Of a stretch of DNA of 64,000 bases, positions 40,048 through 48,830 are shown one piece after another. Made by a program: the position numbers and the translations under genes. Source of the stretch: VRUE01 sp963702955 (GTDB taxonomy: Bacteria > Actinomycetota > Thermoleophilia > Solirubrobacterales > 70-9). How positions within the stretch are numbered: position 1 is the first letter of the stretch; each line of letters begins with the position of its first letter. The stretch is from contig OY969774.1 in assembly GCA_963702955.1 (NCBI GenBank), forward strand, positions 1,302,001 to 1,366,000. Direction: 5' to 3'. The notes beneath the pieces were generated by a model. It did no database searches and was not told the DNA's origin. It saw only the letters and a list, made by a program, of their open reading frames with translations.

Positions 40048-41202
40048 ATGCCGGACTTCGCCGACTACTACCGCGAGATCTACGCGCGTGGGCTGGGCGG
40101 GGAGACGCCCTCGATTCCGATCGCGGTCGAGGAGCAGGAGCGGCGCGCGCACGAGGCGATGGACGAGCGGGCGGCGAACTACGTCTTCGCCGGGGCCGGC
40201 GCCGAGCACACGATGCGCGCCAACCGGGACGCCTTCGAGCGCCGGCGGATCGTGCCGCGGATGCTGCGCGACGTCGCCGAGCGCGATCTCTCGCTCGAGC
40301 TGCTCGGCACGGCGATGACGGCGCCGCTGCTGCTGGCGCCGATCGGCGTGCAGAAGGTGGTCCACCCCGACGGTGAGCTGGCGAGCGCCGCCGCCGCGGC
40401 GACGCTCGGGGTGCCGATGGTCGTCAGCACCAACTCCCACTTCACGCTGGAGGAGATCGCCGAGGCCGGCGGCGAGGCGCCGCGCTGGTTCCAGCTCTAC
40501 TGGCCCAACGACCGCCGCCTCGCCGAGAGCTTCGTCGGCCGCGCCGAACGGGCGGGCTACGGGGCGATCGTCCTCACCGTCAACACCTTCGTCCCCGGCT
40601 GGAAGTCGCGCGACCTGCAGCAGGCCTGGCTGCCCTTCCTCAACGGGATGGGGGTCGCCAACTACTTCCAGGATCCGGTCTTCCGCGAAGGGCTGGAGAG
40701 GTCCCCCGAGGATGACCAGGGCGCCGCGACCGGACACTTCCTCGGCGTCCAGGCCAATCCCTCGCTCACCTGGGACGACCTCGGCTGGCTGCGCGAGACG
40801 ACGTCGCTGCCGATCATCGTCAAGGGAATCCAGCACGTCAACGACGCGCGCGAGGCGGCGCGGCGCGGGGTCGACGGCATCGTCGTCTCCAATCACGGCG
40901 GCCGCCAGGTCAACGGCGCGATCGCCTCGCTCGACGCGCTGGAGCCGATCGCCAAGGCGGTCGGCGACGATCTCACGGTCCTCTTCGACAGCGGCATCCG
41001 CAGCGGCGCCGACGTGCTCAAGGCGCTCGCTCTCGGCGCCGACGCCGTCTGCGTCGGCCGCCCCTACGTCTGGGGCCTCGCCCTGGGCGGTGAGGCCGGG
41101 GTCGAGACCGTCCTCAAGATGATTCTCGCCGAGCTCGACCTGACGATGGCCCTCTGCGGCTACACCAGCCCCGCCCAGCTCGGCCCCGACGCCCTCGCCT
41201 AA
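40048..41202 (+). CDS. FMN-dependent alpha-hydroxyacid oxidase (lactate 2-monooxygenase/LldD-like)
   Basis: A 384-residue TIM-barrel flavoenzyme that oxidises an L-2-hydroxyacid. The catalytic His is in VVSNHGGRQ (about 281), the FMN-phosphate site in DSGIRSGADVLKALALGAD, and LAPIGVQKVVHPDGE is the monooxygenase-type N-terminal motif. LTVNTFVPGWKSRDL has Asn where LTVDT is usual (GTCAAC at 40579-40584). Follows the aldehyde dehydrogenase but has a terminator between; co-regulation is uncertain. Physiological substrate unknown. Confidence 0.9.
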   Translation: MPDFADYYREIYARGLGGETPSIPIAVEEQERRAHEAMDERAANYVFAGAGAEHTMRANRDAFERRRIVPRMLRDVAERDLSLELLGTAMTAPLLLAPIGVQKVVHPDGELASAAAAATLGVPMVVSTNSHFTLEEIAEAGGEAPRWFQLYWPNDRRLAESFVGRAERAGYGAIVLTVNTFVPGWKSRDLQQAWLPFLNGMGVANYFQDPVFREGLERSPEDDQGAATGHFLGVQANPSLTWDDLGWLRETTSLPIIVKGIQHVNDAREAARRGVDGIVVSNHGGRQVNGAIASLDALEPIAKAVGDDLTVLFDSGIRSGADVLKALALGADAVCVGRPYVWGLALGGEAGVETVLKMILAELDLTMALCGYTSPAQLGPDALA

Positions 41203-41207
41203 CCCCC

Positions 41208-41256
41208 GCCGACGGGCCGATTTGTCGTCCTCAGGACGACAAATCGGCCCGTCGGC
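41208..41256. terminator. Perfect 24-bp palindromic bidirectional terminator
   Basis: The arm 41208-41231 is perfectly complementary to 41233-41256 around one C. It starts 5 nt after the hydroxyacid oxidase stop and ends 1 nt before the metG stop, so it serves both convergent genes. The stem is unusually long and has no mismatch. Confidence 0.85.
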
Positions 41257-41257
41257 A

Positions 41258-42757
41258 TCAAGCGGGGATCTTGGGGAAGAGGGAGGGGATGCGTTCGGTC
41301 TTCTGACCCCCCGGGCGCGAGCCCAGCTCGGCCGGCTCGCGCGACTCTTCCCCCAGTGCGGCGAGCAGCGTGTCGCTGCTCCTGGGCAGGTAGGGGACGA
41401 GCAGCAGCGTCGTCACCCGCAGGCCCTCGACGAGGTTGTAGAGGACTTCGTCGAGCCGCTCGGGGTCGGCCTCGTCGCGGCCCAGCTCCCAGGGGCGGGT
41501 CTCCTCGACGTAGCGATTTAGGCGCCGGACCAGCCTCCAGGCCTGCTCCAGCGCCTGGCTCAGCTCGGCCCGGTCGAGCAGCTCGCAGAAGCGGCCGCGG
41601 ACGCCTTCGAAGTCCTCGGCCAGCACCGCGTCAACCTGGGCCTCGGGCACGGTGCCGCCGCGATAGCGCTCGACCATCGCCAGCACCCGGCTCGCCAGGT
41701 TGCCGAAGTCGTTGGCCAGCTCGGTCTCGTAACGAGCCTCGAAGCCGGCGGTCGAGATCGAGCCGTCCTGGCCGAAGCTGACCTCGCGGAAGCAGTAGAA
41801 GCGCAGCGCGTCGGCGCCGAAGCGCTCGATCGCCTCGAACGGGTCGAGCACGTTGCCGAGCGACTTCGACATCTTCTTCTCGCCCATCAGCAGGTAGCCG
41901 TGGATCGCCATCCGCCGCGGCGGCTCGAGGTCGGCCGCCCACAGCAGCGCCGGCCAGATCACCGCGTGGAACTTGAGGATGTCCTTGCCGAGCACGTGCA
42001 GGTCGGCGGGCCAGAAGCGCGCCGTCAGGTCCTCCCCCTCGCGGGCGAAGCCGAGCGCGGTGACGTAGTTGAGCAGCGCGTCGAACCAGACGTACATCCG
42101 CTGCTCGGGGTCCCAGGGCAGCCGCATCCCCCACTTCAGCTTCGGCCGCGAGAGCGAGACGTCCTCCAGCCCACCCTCGATGAAGGCGACCGCCTCGTTG
42201 CGGCGGGCCGGAGGGACGACGAAGTCGGGCCGCTCCTCGTAGAGGCCTTCGAGCTGTGCCTGGAAAGCGGAGAGGCGGAAGAACCAGTTCTCCTCCCGCT
42301 CCAGCTCGAGCGGGATCTCGTGGATCGGGCAGGTCTGCCCCGGCCCCAGCTCGCGCTCGGTTTTGAAGTCGGCGCAGCGCGGGCAGTACCAGCCCTCGTA
42401 GGTGCCCTTGTTGACCCAGCCGTTGTCGTAGACCCGCTGCATGATCTCGGCGACCCGCTCGCCGTGGCGGGGGTCGGAGGTGCGGATGAAGAAGTCGTTG
42501 CTGGCGTCGATGATCGGCATCAGCGCTTCGAACTTGGCGGCGTTGCGGTCGGCCAGCTCCTGCGGCGTCACCCCCTCGCGCTCGGCCGCGGTCTCGATCG
42601 GCTCGCCGTGCTCGTCGGTGCCGGTGAGGAAGAAGACGTCCTCGCCGCGCTGGCGCATGTGGCGGGCCAGCACGTCGGCCGCCAGCGTCGAGTAGGCATG
42701 GCCGAGGTGCGGCTCGGCGTTGACGTAGTAGATCGGGGTGGTCACGTAGTACGACAC
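41258..42757 (-). CDS. metG: Methionyl-tRNA synthetase
   Basis: A 499-residue class I synthetase. HIGH-like PHLGHAY near residue 16 and KMSKS (EKKMSKSLGN, about 295) are intact; one zinc knuckle is partly kept (YCPRC, then CPIHE). Anticodon-binding helices follow, and no C-terminal tRNA-binding domain is present. GTG start preceded by GGGAGG. Upstream of it on the same strand are rsmI and the ROK kinase. Confidence 0.96.
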   Translation of the reverse strand: MSYYVTTPIYYVNAEPHLGHAYSTLAADVLARHMRQRGEDVFFLTGTDEHGEPIETAAEREGVTPQELADRNAAKFEALMPIIDASNDFFIRTSDPRHGERVAEIMQRVYDNGWVNKGTYEGWYCPRCADFKTERELGPGQTCPIHEIPLELEREENWFFRLSAFQAQLEGLYEERPDFVVPPARRNEAVAFIEGGLEDVSLSRPKLKWGMRLPWDPEQRMYVWFDALLNYVTALGFAREGEDLTARFWPADLHVLGKDILKFHAVIWPALLWAADLEPPRRMAIHGYLLMGEKKMSKSLGNVLDPFEAIERFGADALRFYCFREVSFGQDGSISTAGFEARYETELANDFGNLASRVLAMVERYRGGTVPEAQVDAVLAEDFEGVRGRFCELLDRAELSQALEQAWRLVRRLNRYVEETRPWELGRDEADPERLDEVLYNLVEGLRVTTLLLVPYLPRSSDTLLAALGEESREPAELGSRPGGQKTERIPSLFPKIPA

Positions 42758-42780
42758 GTGCCTCCCAGGCTATTCGACGC

Positions 42781-43611
42781 TCAGCGCCGCGGCTCGCGTC
42801 CGGTCAGCGCCCGGTAGAGGTCGTTCGCGCGGGTGCCGGTCAGCGCCGCGACGACGCTGGCGGCGGCGCGTGGGCGGGCGCCCGACTGGACCAGGTGACG
42901 CAGCGCGTCGACCGCGAAGCCGACGTCCTTGTCGTCGTGCTCCTCCGAGGACGCGGGCGCGATCACCAGCACGATCTCGCCCTTGACGTCGCCGCGGAAG
43001 CGCCGCGCCAGCTCGCCGAGCGAGCCGCGCGAGACCTCCTCGTGCATCTTCGTCAGCTCGCGGCAGACGGCGGCGGGCCGGTCGGGGGCGATCGAGGCCA
43101 GCGCGGCGAGCGAGTCGCCGACCCGGCGCGGCGACTCGAAGGCGATCACGGTCTCGGTCGAGCGCAGCACCCGCTCCATCTCGCCCGCCCGCTTCGGCAG
43201 GAAGCCCTCGAAGCGCCAGCGGTCGGTCGGCAGGCCGGAGGCGACCAGGGCGACGGGAACCACGGACGGTCCCGGCAGCACCGTCACCTCGAGGTTGCGT
43301 TCGATGCAGCGGCGGATCAGCCGGAAGCCGGGGTCGGAGATCGCCGGCATGCCGGCGTCGGAGACGAGGGCGACGATCTCGCCGCGTTCGATCCGCTGCG
43401 CCAGCTCGGTCGCCCGCGGCGCTTCGTTGCCCTCGTGGATCGAGATCAGCGGCGGCGGCGGGCGGATGCCGAGCTTGTCGAGCAGACCGCCGGTGCGGCG
43501 GGTGTCCTCGCAGGCGATGTAGTCGGCGGCGACGAGGGCGTCGCGAACGCGGATCGTGATGTCGTCGAGGTTTCCGATCGGGGTCGGGCAGACGATCAGC
43601 GCACCCGGCAT
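42781..43611 (-). CDS. rsmI: 16S rRNA 2'-O-ribose C1402 methyltransferase RsmI
   Basis: A 276-residue SAM-dependent methyltransferase of the tetrapyrrole methylase fold. CPTPIGNLDDIT at the start, CEDTRRTGGLL, ALVSDAGMPAISDPG and LPGPSVVPVALVASGLP are diagnostic. It modifies C1402 of 16S rRNA. The ATG overlaps the stop of the ROK gene by one base. Confidence 0.95.
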   Translation of the reverse strand: MPGALIVCPTPIGNLDDITIRVRDALVAADYIACEDTRRTGGLLDKLGIRPPPPLISIHEGNEAPRATELAQRIERGEIVALVSDAGMPAISDPGFRLIRRCIERNLEVTVLPGPSVVPVALVASGLPTDRWRFEGFLPKRAGEMERVLRSTETVIAFESPRRVGDSLAALASIAPDRPAAVCRELTKMHEEVSRGSLGELARRFRGDVKGEIVLVIAPASSEEHDDKDVGFAVDALRHLVQSGARPRAAASVVAALTGTRANDLYRALTGREPRR

Positions 43612-44573
43612 CAGCCCGTGCCCCGCTCCTGCTCAATCCGCGCCATCGCCGCGGCGCCGATCATGCCGGCGTCCTGGCCGAGCTCGGCGGGGACGACCGG
43701 GATGCGGTTCATCGGCCTCAGCGCCCTGGCCCGCAGCTCCTCCCGGGCCGGCTCCAGCAGCAGGTCGCCGGCGGCGATCACGCCGCCGCCGATCACGATC
43801 ACCTCCGGCTCGAAGATGTTGGCGAAGCCGGCCAGCGCGACGCCGAGCCGGCGACCGACCAGATCGAAGACGCCGACCGCGGTCTCGTCGCCGCCCAGCG
43901 CCGCCTCGGTCACGGCCCTGCCGTCAACCTCGTGGCCGTCGGCCCGCATCGCCCCCAGCACCGAGTCGGGCTCTCGCTCGGCCGCCTCGCGCGCCTCGCG
44001 ACCGAGTGCCGTGCCGGAGGCGAGCGTCTCGATGCAGCCCCGGTTCGGGCAGTTTCCCTGGCACGGCGGCCCGTCCATGTCGATCGACATGTGGCCCAGC
44101 TCGGCGCCGGCTCCGGTCGCGCCGCGGTAGATCTCGCCGCCGAGGATCAGGCCGCCGCCGATCCCGGTCCCGATCGTCAGCATCACCGCGTCCGTCGCGC
44201 CCTTCGCGGCGCCGAACAGCGACTCGGCCAGCGCGGCGACGTTGGCGTCGTTGTCGACGAAGGCCGGCAGTCCGGTCCGTTCCCGCACCAGGTCGCGGAT
44301 CGGCAGGTTCTCGATCGGCAGGTTGACGGCGGAGACCGCGAGCCCCTTCTCGTGGTCGATCGTCGCCGGGATGCCCATCCCGATCGCGGCGATCCCGGGG
44401 CACTCGGCGCGCGCCTCGCCGACCTCGCGGACCAAAAGGTCGACCAACGCGTCCTCGCTCTGGCCGGTCGAGGCCTCGCGGCTCTCCCAGACGACCTTGG
44501 AGTCGGCGTCGAGCGCCCCCAGCAGCATCTTCGTGCCGCCCAGGTCGACGCCGATCGCTTCGATCTCGCTCAC
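43611..44573 (-). CDS. ROK-family sugar kinase (glucokinase-like)
   Basis: A 320-residue kinase. The phosphate-binding DLGGTKMLLGAL at the start, catalytic Asp in FVDNDANVAALAE, TIGTGIGGGLI and the zinc site around PPCQGNCPNRGCIE identify a ROK sugar kinase of glucokinase type. Start GTG 44573. It phosphorylates glucose or a related sugar on entry to glycolysis; specificity not certain. Divergent from the LCP gene. Confidence 0.9.
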   Translation of the reverse strand: MSEIEAIGVDLGGTKMLLGALDADSKVVWESREASTGQSEDALVDLLVREVGEARAECPGIAAIGMGIPATIDHEKGLAVSAVNLPIENLPIRDLVRERTGLPAFVDNDANVAALAESLFGAAKGATDAVMLTIGTGIGGGLILGGEIYRGATGAGAELGHMSIDMDGPPCQGNCPNRGCIETLASGTALGREAREAAEREPDSVLGAMRADGHEVDGRAVTEAALGGDETAVGVFDLVGRRLGVALAGFANIFEPEVIVIGGGVIAAGDLLLEPAREELRARALRPMNRIPVVPAELGQDAGMIGAAAMARIEQERGTG

Positions 44574-44621
44574 TTCTTTAGACGGGCGACCGCGGGCATC
44601 GGCATGATTCCGGAGTCTTTC

Positions 44622-45854
44622 ATGGCAACCGACGACGAGCAGCGGCCGCAGGGACCGCCCGACTACAAGATCTACAGGTCCCGCAAGGGGCTGTTTTCGC
44701 GCTTCCGCAAGCCGGACCTCTCGGGGGTCGGCGGCTGGCGGGCGCCGAAGCTGCCGAAGGGGCCGCGGCTGCCGGGGAGACCCGGGCGCGACCGCGGGCC
44801 GCGAGCGCCCCGTCCCGCCCTCAAGCGAGCGCTGAAATGGATCGGGTTGGCGGCGCTGGGCTGGATCCTGCTCAGCTTCCTCGCCTTCGCCGTCTCCGCC
44901 CAGCTGCAGGCGTTCAAGCTCTCGGGCGAAGCGAAGTCGGCGCTGCACGGAAATCCCTTCCTGCTGCCGAGCGCGCAGACGATCCTGGTGATGGGGACCG
45001 ACGCCCGCCCGCCCGACACCAAGGAACCGGGCGCCGCCCCCTCGCAGAAGTGCTTCGAACAGCAGGAACACGGCGACGCGCCCCACGACGGCTGCTCGCA
45101 GGGCCAGTTCCGGGCCGACACGCTGATGCTGATCCGCGCCGGCGGCGGCGCCTTCCGCAAACTCTCGGTCCCGCGCGACAGCTACGCGGAAATCCCCGGC
45201 CAGAGCCCGCAGAAGATCAACGCCGCCTTCGCCTTCGGCGGCGCCAAGGCGCAGATCGAAGCGGTCGAACAGTTTCTCGGCGTCGAAGTCGACCACGTCG
45301 CGATCGTCAACTTCACCGGCTTCGAAAAGCTGATCGACGCGGTCGGCGGGGTGAAGGTCAACGTGCCACACAAGATCTGCGCCGACATCGCCGGCGGCGC
45401 CGGCGGCGGCCAGGGCGGCTTCACCCTGCGACTCGGCAAGGGCGAGAACACCCTCGACGGCGAAAAGGCGCTGATCTACTCGCGGATCCGCGAGCCGAGC
45501 GAATGCCCCGGGCCGGGCCGCAGCGCCTACACGCTCGGCTACAGCGACCTCGACCGCGAGCGGGCCCAGCAGGCGGTGATCGCCGGCATCAAGGACCGCC
45601 TCACCGACCCCCTCCGCCTCCCCTACAACTTCGTCAAGGGGCCGATCATTGGCTGGGACGCGCCGAAAGCGTTCGTCAGCGACATGGGCTTCCTGACGAT
45701 GCCGCAGCTGGTCCTCGCCGCGGCGATCGGCGGCGAAAGCGCGGCCGACGTGCTCTGCGCGGGCGCCAACTCGGGCTGCACGCCGGGGCCGGGCGGCAGC
45801 ATCGAGGTGCCGGAATCGGAGCGGCGGCGAGCGGTCAAAAAGCTGCTGGGATAG
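44622..45854 (+). CDS. LytR-CpsA-Psr (LCP) family cell-wall polymer ligase
   Basis: A 410-residue protein: an 80-residue basic cytoplasmic lead rich in Pro/Arg/Gly, one membrane helix (about 75-95), then the LCP domain. Catalytic region markers are ILVMGTDARPP, RADTLMLIRA, SVPRDSYAEIPG and NFTGFEKLIDAVGGV with conserved Arg and Asp residues. LCP proteins join teichoic acid, capsule or arabinogalactan-like polymers to peptidoglycan. ATG 44622 follows GGAG by six bases. Convergent with fmdB. Confidence 0.9.
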   Translation: MATDDEQRPQGPPDYKIYRSRKGLFSRFRKPDLSGVGGWRAPKLPKGPRLPGRPGRDRGPRAPRPALKRALKWIGLAALGWILLSFLAFAVSAQLQAFKLSGEAKSALHGNPFLLPSAQTILVMGTDARPPDTKEPGAAPSQKCFEQQEHGDAPHDGCSQGQFRADTLMLIRAGGGAFRKLSVPRDSYAEIPGQSPQKINAAFAFGGAKAQIEAVEQFLGVEVDHVAIVNFTGFEKLIDAVGGVKVNVPHKICADIAGGAGGGQGGFTLRLGKGENTLDGEKALIYSRIREPSECPGPGRSAYTLGYSDLDRERAQQAVIAGIKDRLTDPLRLPYNFVKGPIIGWDAPKAFVSDMGFLTMPQLVLAAAIGGESAADVLCAGANSGCTPGPGGSIEVPESERRRAVKKLLG

Positions 45855-45976
45855 CGGACGGGGTCGCCTCGACGGCGCCCACCACCGCCTTCGGCGGTGG
45901 AACCTAGTGCCGCTTCGCGGCCTGAATCACTCTGCGGTGCCCGCTTCGCGAGGCGCCGACGAGGCGACCCCGTCCG
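45855..45976. repeat. 122-bp element with 25-bp inverted ends and nested hairpins
   Basis: The block 45855-45879 is repeated inverted at 45952-45976 with one mismatch in 25. Inside are further hairpins, including CCACCGCC-TTC-GGCGGTGG. The element starts right after the LCP stop and reaches into the 3' coding part of fmdB (stop at 45927). It may be a terminator complex or a MITE/REP-like insertion. Confidence 0.7.
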
Positions 45977-46226
45977 CCTTCTTATCCGAACTCTTCGACT
46001 CGGAAGAATCCTTCGATCCCTCGGTTGAGCTTCCGTTGCTCGCGGTCTTCTTCTTGCCGTAGTCGGTGTTGTGGAAGCCGGAGCCCTTGAAGTGGATCGC
46101 CACCGGGTGCAGGACGCGCTCTGCCGGGGCGCCGCACTCCTGGCACTCGGTCAGCGCCTCGTCGCTCATCTTCTGGATCACGTCGAAGACGTGGCCGTTG
46201 GCGCATTTGTACTCGTAGATCGGCAT
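45927..46226 (-). CDS. FmdB-family zinc ribbon protein
   Basis: A 99-residue protein. The N-terminal 41 residues are an FmdB zinc ribbon beginning MPIYEYKCANGH with a second pair CQECG. The Ser/Lys/Asp-rich tail is low-complexity, and its last 17 codons lie inside the inverted-repeat element. FmdB proteins are small putative regulators of unknown action. Divergent from GlyRS, with start codons 37 bp apart. Confidence 0.85.
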   Translation of the reverse strand: MPIYEYKCANGHVFDVIQKMSDEALTECQECGAPAERVLHPVAIHFKGSGFHNTDYGKKKTASNGSSTEGSKDSSESKSSDKKADGVASSAPREAGTAE

Positions 46227-46237
46227 CGGGCTGGCCG

Positions 46238-46257
46238 ATTATCGCAGCCGATACGGT
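46238..46257. promoter_or_regulatory. Divergent -10 boxes for fmdB and GlyRS
   Basis: GATAAT on the minus strand (46238-46243) lies 11 nt before the fmdB ATG; TACGGT on the plus strand (46252-46257) ends 6 nt before the GlyRS ATG. Both transcripts would start at or next to the initiator codon. Confidence 0.45.
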
Positions 46258-46263
46258 TCCGCC

Positions 46264-47655
46264 ATGGCAAGCGCCGGGGAGCAGACCCGCAACGAGGAGA
46301 CGACGATGGAGGAGATCGTCGCGCTCTGCAAGCGCCGCGGCTTCGTCTTCCCCTCCTCGGAGATCTACGGCGGGCTCGGCTCGACCTACGACTACGGCCA
46401 CTACGGCGTGCTGCTGAAGAACAACGTCAAAGCCGAGTGGTGGCGGGCGATGCTGCAGGAGCGCGACGACATCGTCGCGCTCGACTCGGCGATCCTCCAG
46501 CACCCGCGCGTGTGGGAGGCCTCGGGCCACCTCGAGGGCTTCACCGACCCGCTCGTGCAGTGCCTCGGCAAGTGCAAGCGGCGCTGGCGCGAGGACCATC
46601 TGCGCGAGGCGGTCGAGGCCGAAGGCGGCGACCCGAACGCCGAGCTGCGCTGCCCCGAGTGCGGCGGCGAGCTGTCGGAGCCGCGCCAGTTCAACCTGAT
46701 GTTCGAGACCCACGTCGGCCCGGTGGCGGGCGAGGGCTCGGAGGTCTACCTGCGGCCGGAGACCGCGCAGGGCATCTTCATCAACTTCAAGAACGTGCTC
46801 GGCTTCGCCCGCAAGAAGCCGCCGTTCGGGATCGCCCAGATCGGCAAGTCCTTCCGCAACGAGATCACCCCCGGCAACTTCATCTTCCGCACCCGCGAGT
46901 TCGAGCAGATGGAGATGGAGTTCTTCGTGCCGCCGGCCGAGGCGGAGAAGTGGCACCGCGCCTGGATCGAGGAGCGCGAGGGCTGGTACACCGAGCTCGG
47001 CATCCGCCCCGAGTTCCTCCGCGTCCGCCCGCACGGCGCCGAGGAGCTCTCGCACTACTCCTCGGCGACCAGCGACATCGAGTACCTGTTCCCGATCGGC
47101 TGGTCGGAGCTGGAGGGGATCGCCAACCGTGGCGACTTCGACCTCACCCAGCATGCAAAGTTCAGCGGCGAGAAGCTCGAGTACTTCGACCAGCAGAGCA
47201 AAGAGCGCTACGTCCCCTACGTGATCGAGCCGGCCGCCGGCGCCGACCGCGCCACGCTCGCCTTCCTCGTCAACGCCTACGAGGTCGAGGAGGTCGAGGG
47301 ACGGCAGCGCACCGTGCTCCGCCTCCACCCCCGACTGGCGCCGGTCAAGGTCGCCGTCCTCCCCCTCGTCTCGAAGGAGGGGATGCCGGAGAAGGCGCGC
47401 GAGGTCTTCGAGCAGCTGCGCCGCCGCGTCCCCGCCGAGTTCGACGAGGGCGGCTCGATCGGCAAGCGCTACCGCCGCCAGGACGAGATCGGCACCCCCT
47501 GGGGAATCACCGTCAACCACCAGACGATGGACGACGACACCGTCACCCTCCGCGACCGCGACTCGCTGGAGCAGACCCGGGTCCCGATCGACGGCCTCGC
47601 CGACGACCTCGCGAGCCGCCTCGCCCAGCCCTGGCGCAGCCCGAAGCTGCGCTGA
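46264..47655 (+). CDS. glyS: Glycyl-tRNA synthetase (alpha2, dimer type)
   Basis: A 463-residue class II synthetase of the single-chain dimer type. Motif 2 lies around GIAQIGKSFRNEITP with FRTREFEQMEMEFF, motif 3 in the GIEPAAGADRATLAF-like stretch (here VIEPAAGADRATLAF), and a Cys zinc pair in CPECGG. The C-terminal anticodon domain starts near LAPVKVAVLPLV. Two positions usually Asp are Asn (GTCAAC at 47269 and 47512). Leaderless start. Confidence 0.95.
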   Translation: MASAGEQTRNEETTMEEIVALCKRRGFVFPSSEIYGGLGSTYDYGHYGVLLKNNVKAEWWRAMLQERDDIVALDSAILQHPRVWEASGHLEGFTDPLVQCLGKCKRRWREDHLREAVEAEGGDPNAELRCPECGGELSEPRQFNLMFETHVGPVAGEGSEVYLRPETAQGIFINFKNVLGFARKKPPFGIAQIGKSFRNEITPGNFIFRTREFEQMEMEFFVPPAEAEKWHRAWIEEREGWYTELGIRPEFLRVRPHGAEELSHYSSATSDIEYLFPIGWSELEGIANRGDFDLTQHAKFSGEKLEYFDQQSKERYVPYVIEPAAGADRATLAFLVNAYEVEEVEGRQRTVLRLHPRLAPVKVAVLPLVSKEGMPEKAREVFEQLRRRVPAEFDEGGSIGKRYRRQDEIGTPWGITVNHQTMDDDTVTLRDRDSLEQTRVPIDGLADDLASRLAQPWRSPKLR

Positions 47656-47659
47656 CGAC

Positions 47660-47980
47660 TCAGTCGAGCTGGAGGGCGAATCGGAGGGCGTCGTCCAGTC
47701 GGGAGATGTCCTCGTAGGCGAGGGCGCCGCGGCGTCCGGACAGAAGCGCCTTGTCGATCGTGACGAGGTTGTCGCAGTTGGCGACGCTCGGGTGCTCCAA
47801 CCCATGCTCCGAGTTGAGCGGTACCTCGCTCGCGATGCGCCGGATCGTCGAAGTTATCGGCGCCACGGTTACCGAGGAGAGCACCGGGATCGCCGCCTGG
47901 CGCGTGACGACGAGAACCGGCCTGGCCCCCGAGCCGGGCAGATCCGCATCAAAGATGTCGCCGCGATCGACGAGGCTCAT
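47660..47980 (-). CDS. mazF: MazF/PemK-type endoribonuclease toxin
   Basis: A 106-residue toxin. The opening RGDIFDADLPGSGARPVLVVT with the conserved Arg-Pro and VTVAPITSTIR, then NCDNLVTIDKALL, is typical of MazF/PemK ribonucleases that cut mRNA when free of antitoxin. It overlaps the antitoxin gene by four bases and is convergent with GlyRS, 4 nt from its stop. Active site residues look intact. Confidence 0.9.
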   Translation of the reverse strand: MSLVDRGDIFDADLPGSGARPVLVVTRQAAIPVLSSVTVAPITSTIRRIASEVPLNSEHGLEHPSVANCDNLVTIDKALLSGRRGALAYEDISRLDDALRFALQLD

Positions 47981-48237
47981 CTCGACTGGGATTCCTCGCG
48001 CTCGTAGAAGTCGGCAAGCAGCTTCGCCCCTGCCCGGCCGATCTCCGGGTCCTGGGGCTGCCGCGCATACGCCTCGCGATATTCGCGCGCGATTCCTCGC
48101 TCGCGCAGCTCGGCAAGCAGGCCGGCCAAGGCGTGACGCACAGCCTCCGACCTGCTCTCGAACTCACCGCGCTCGACGGCCTCGTCCAGCTGCTCAAGCT
48201 GTTGATTTGGGATGCGGATCGCTATCTGTGGCGTCAT
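47977..48237 (-). CDS. Ribbon-helix-helix antitoxin
   Basis: An 86-residue protein from the ATG at 48237. The N-terminus QIAIRIPNQQLEQLDEAV with EFESRSEAVRHAL is an RHH DNA-binding domain; the rest is a charged helix that would wrap the toxin. It precedes mazF in the usual order and overlaps it. Longer in-frame starts exist but the short one fits a leaderless -10 box and operator. Confidence 0.88.
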   Translation of the reverse strand: MTPQIAIRIPNQQLEQLDEAVERGEFESRSEAVRHALAGLLAELRERGIAREYREAYARQPQDPEIGRAGAKLLADFYEREESQSR

Positions 48238-48243
48238 GCAGTC

Positions 48244-48261
48244 AGCATACCGCTTTGGTAT
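48244..48261. promoter_or_regulatory. Antitoxin operator and leaderless promoter
   Basis: ATACC (48247-48251) and GGTAT (48257-48261) form an inverted repeat with a 5-bp spacer. It overlaps TATGCT (minus, 48244-48249), a -10 box ending 6 nt before the antitoxin ATG. The arrangement suits autorepression by the RHH protein. Confidence 0.45.
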
Positions 48262-48386
48262 TCGACGGGTCAAGGTCGCCATGGCGGCGACGCTACCGAT
48301 CGAAAACGCGCATGTGTGTCACAGCTCTGCAAATTCTTCAAGCTCCTATCCTCCGCGGACACCCAGTCGCCCACAGAGGAGATCGC

Positions 48387-48830
48387 ATGGACAAGCGGTT
48401 CGGAGCAACTACCACGATCGACCGACCGAACGGCGAGGTGTTCGCCTTCCTCGCCGACGGTGAGAACGACAAGAAGTTCAGCGCGCGGATCGTCGAGATC
48501 GCGAAGACCACGGACGGGCCTCCGGGGGTCGGAACGAAGTACGCCAGCACCGCCAAGGACGGTGGGATCAAGGCGAAGCACGAATTCGAACTGACCGAGT
48601 TCGAGGTCCCGACCAAGATCCGCTGGACCGAGCTGTCGAAGGGTCCGGTCGTGACGACCGTGGGCGGCTATGACCTCGTCGCCGAGGGCGAGGGAACCAA
48701 GCTGACCTTCTTCAACGAGCTCGAGGGCCGCGGCTTCGGCAAGCTGATCGCCGGCTTCGCCCTGCGCTCGGCCCGCAAGGGGGCCGACGACTTCGCCGCC
48801 TCGATCAAGAGCGCGGTCGAGGCGGGCTAA
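48387..48830 (+). CDS. SRPBCC (START-like) superfamily protein
   Basis: A 147-residue protein with the polyketide-cyclase/Bet v1-like pattern: TTTIDRPNGEVFAFLADGEN at the start, alternating strands and a long C-terminal helix SARKGADDFAASIKSAVEAG. Such proteins bind small hydrophobic ligands. AGAGGAG precedes the ATG. Overlaps the convergent AlkZ-like gene by four bases. Confidence 0.85.
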   Translation: MDKRFGATTTIDRPNGEVFAFLADGENDKKFSARIVEIAKTTDGPPGVGTKYASTAKDGGIKAKHEFELTEFEVPTKIRWTELSKGPVVTTVGGYDLVAEGEGTKLTFFNELEGRGFGKLIAGFALRSARKGADDFAASIKSAVEAG

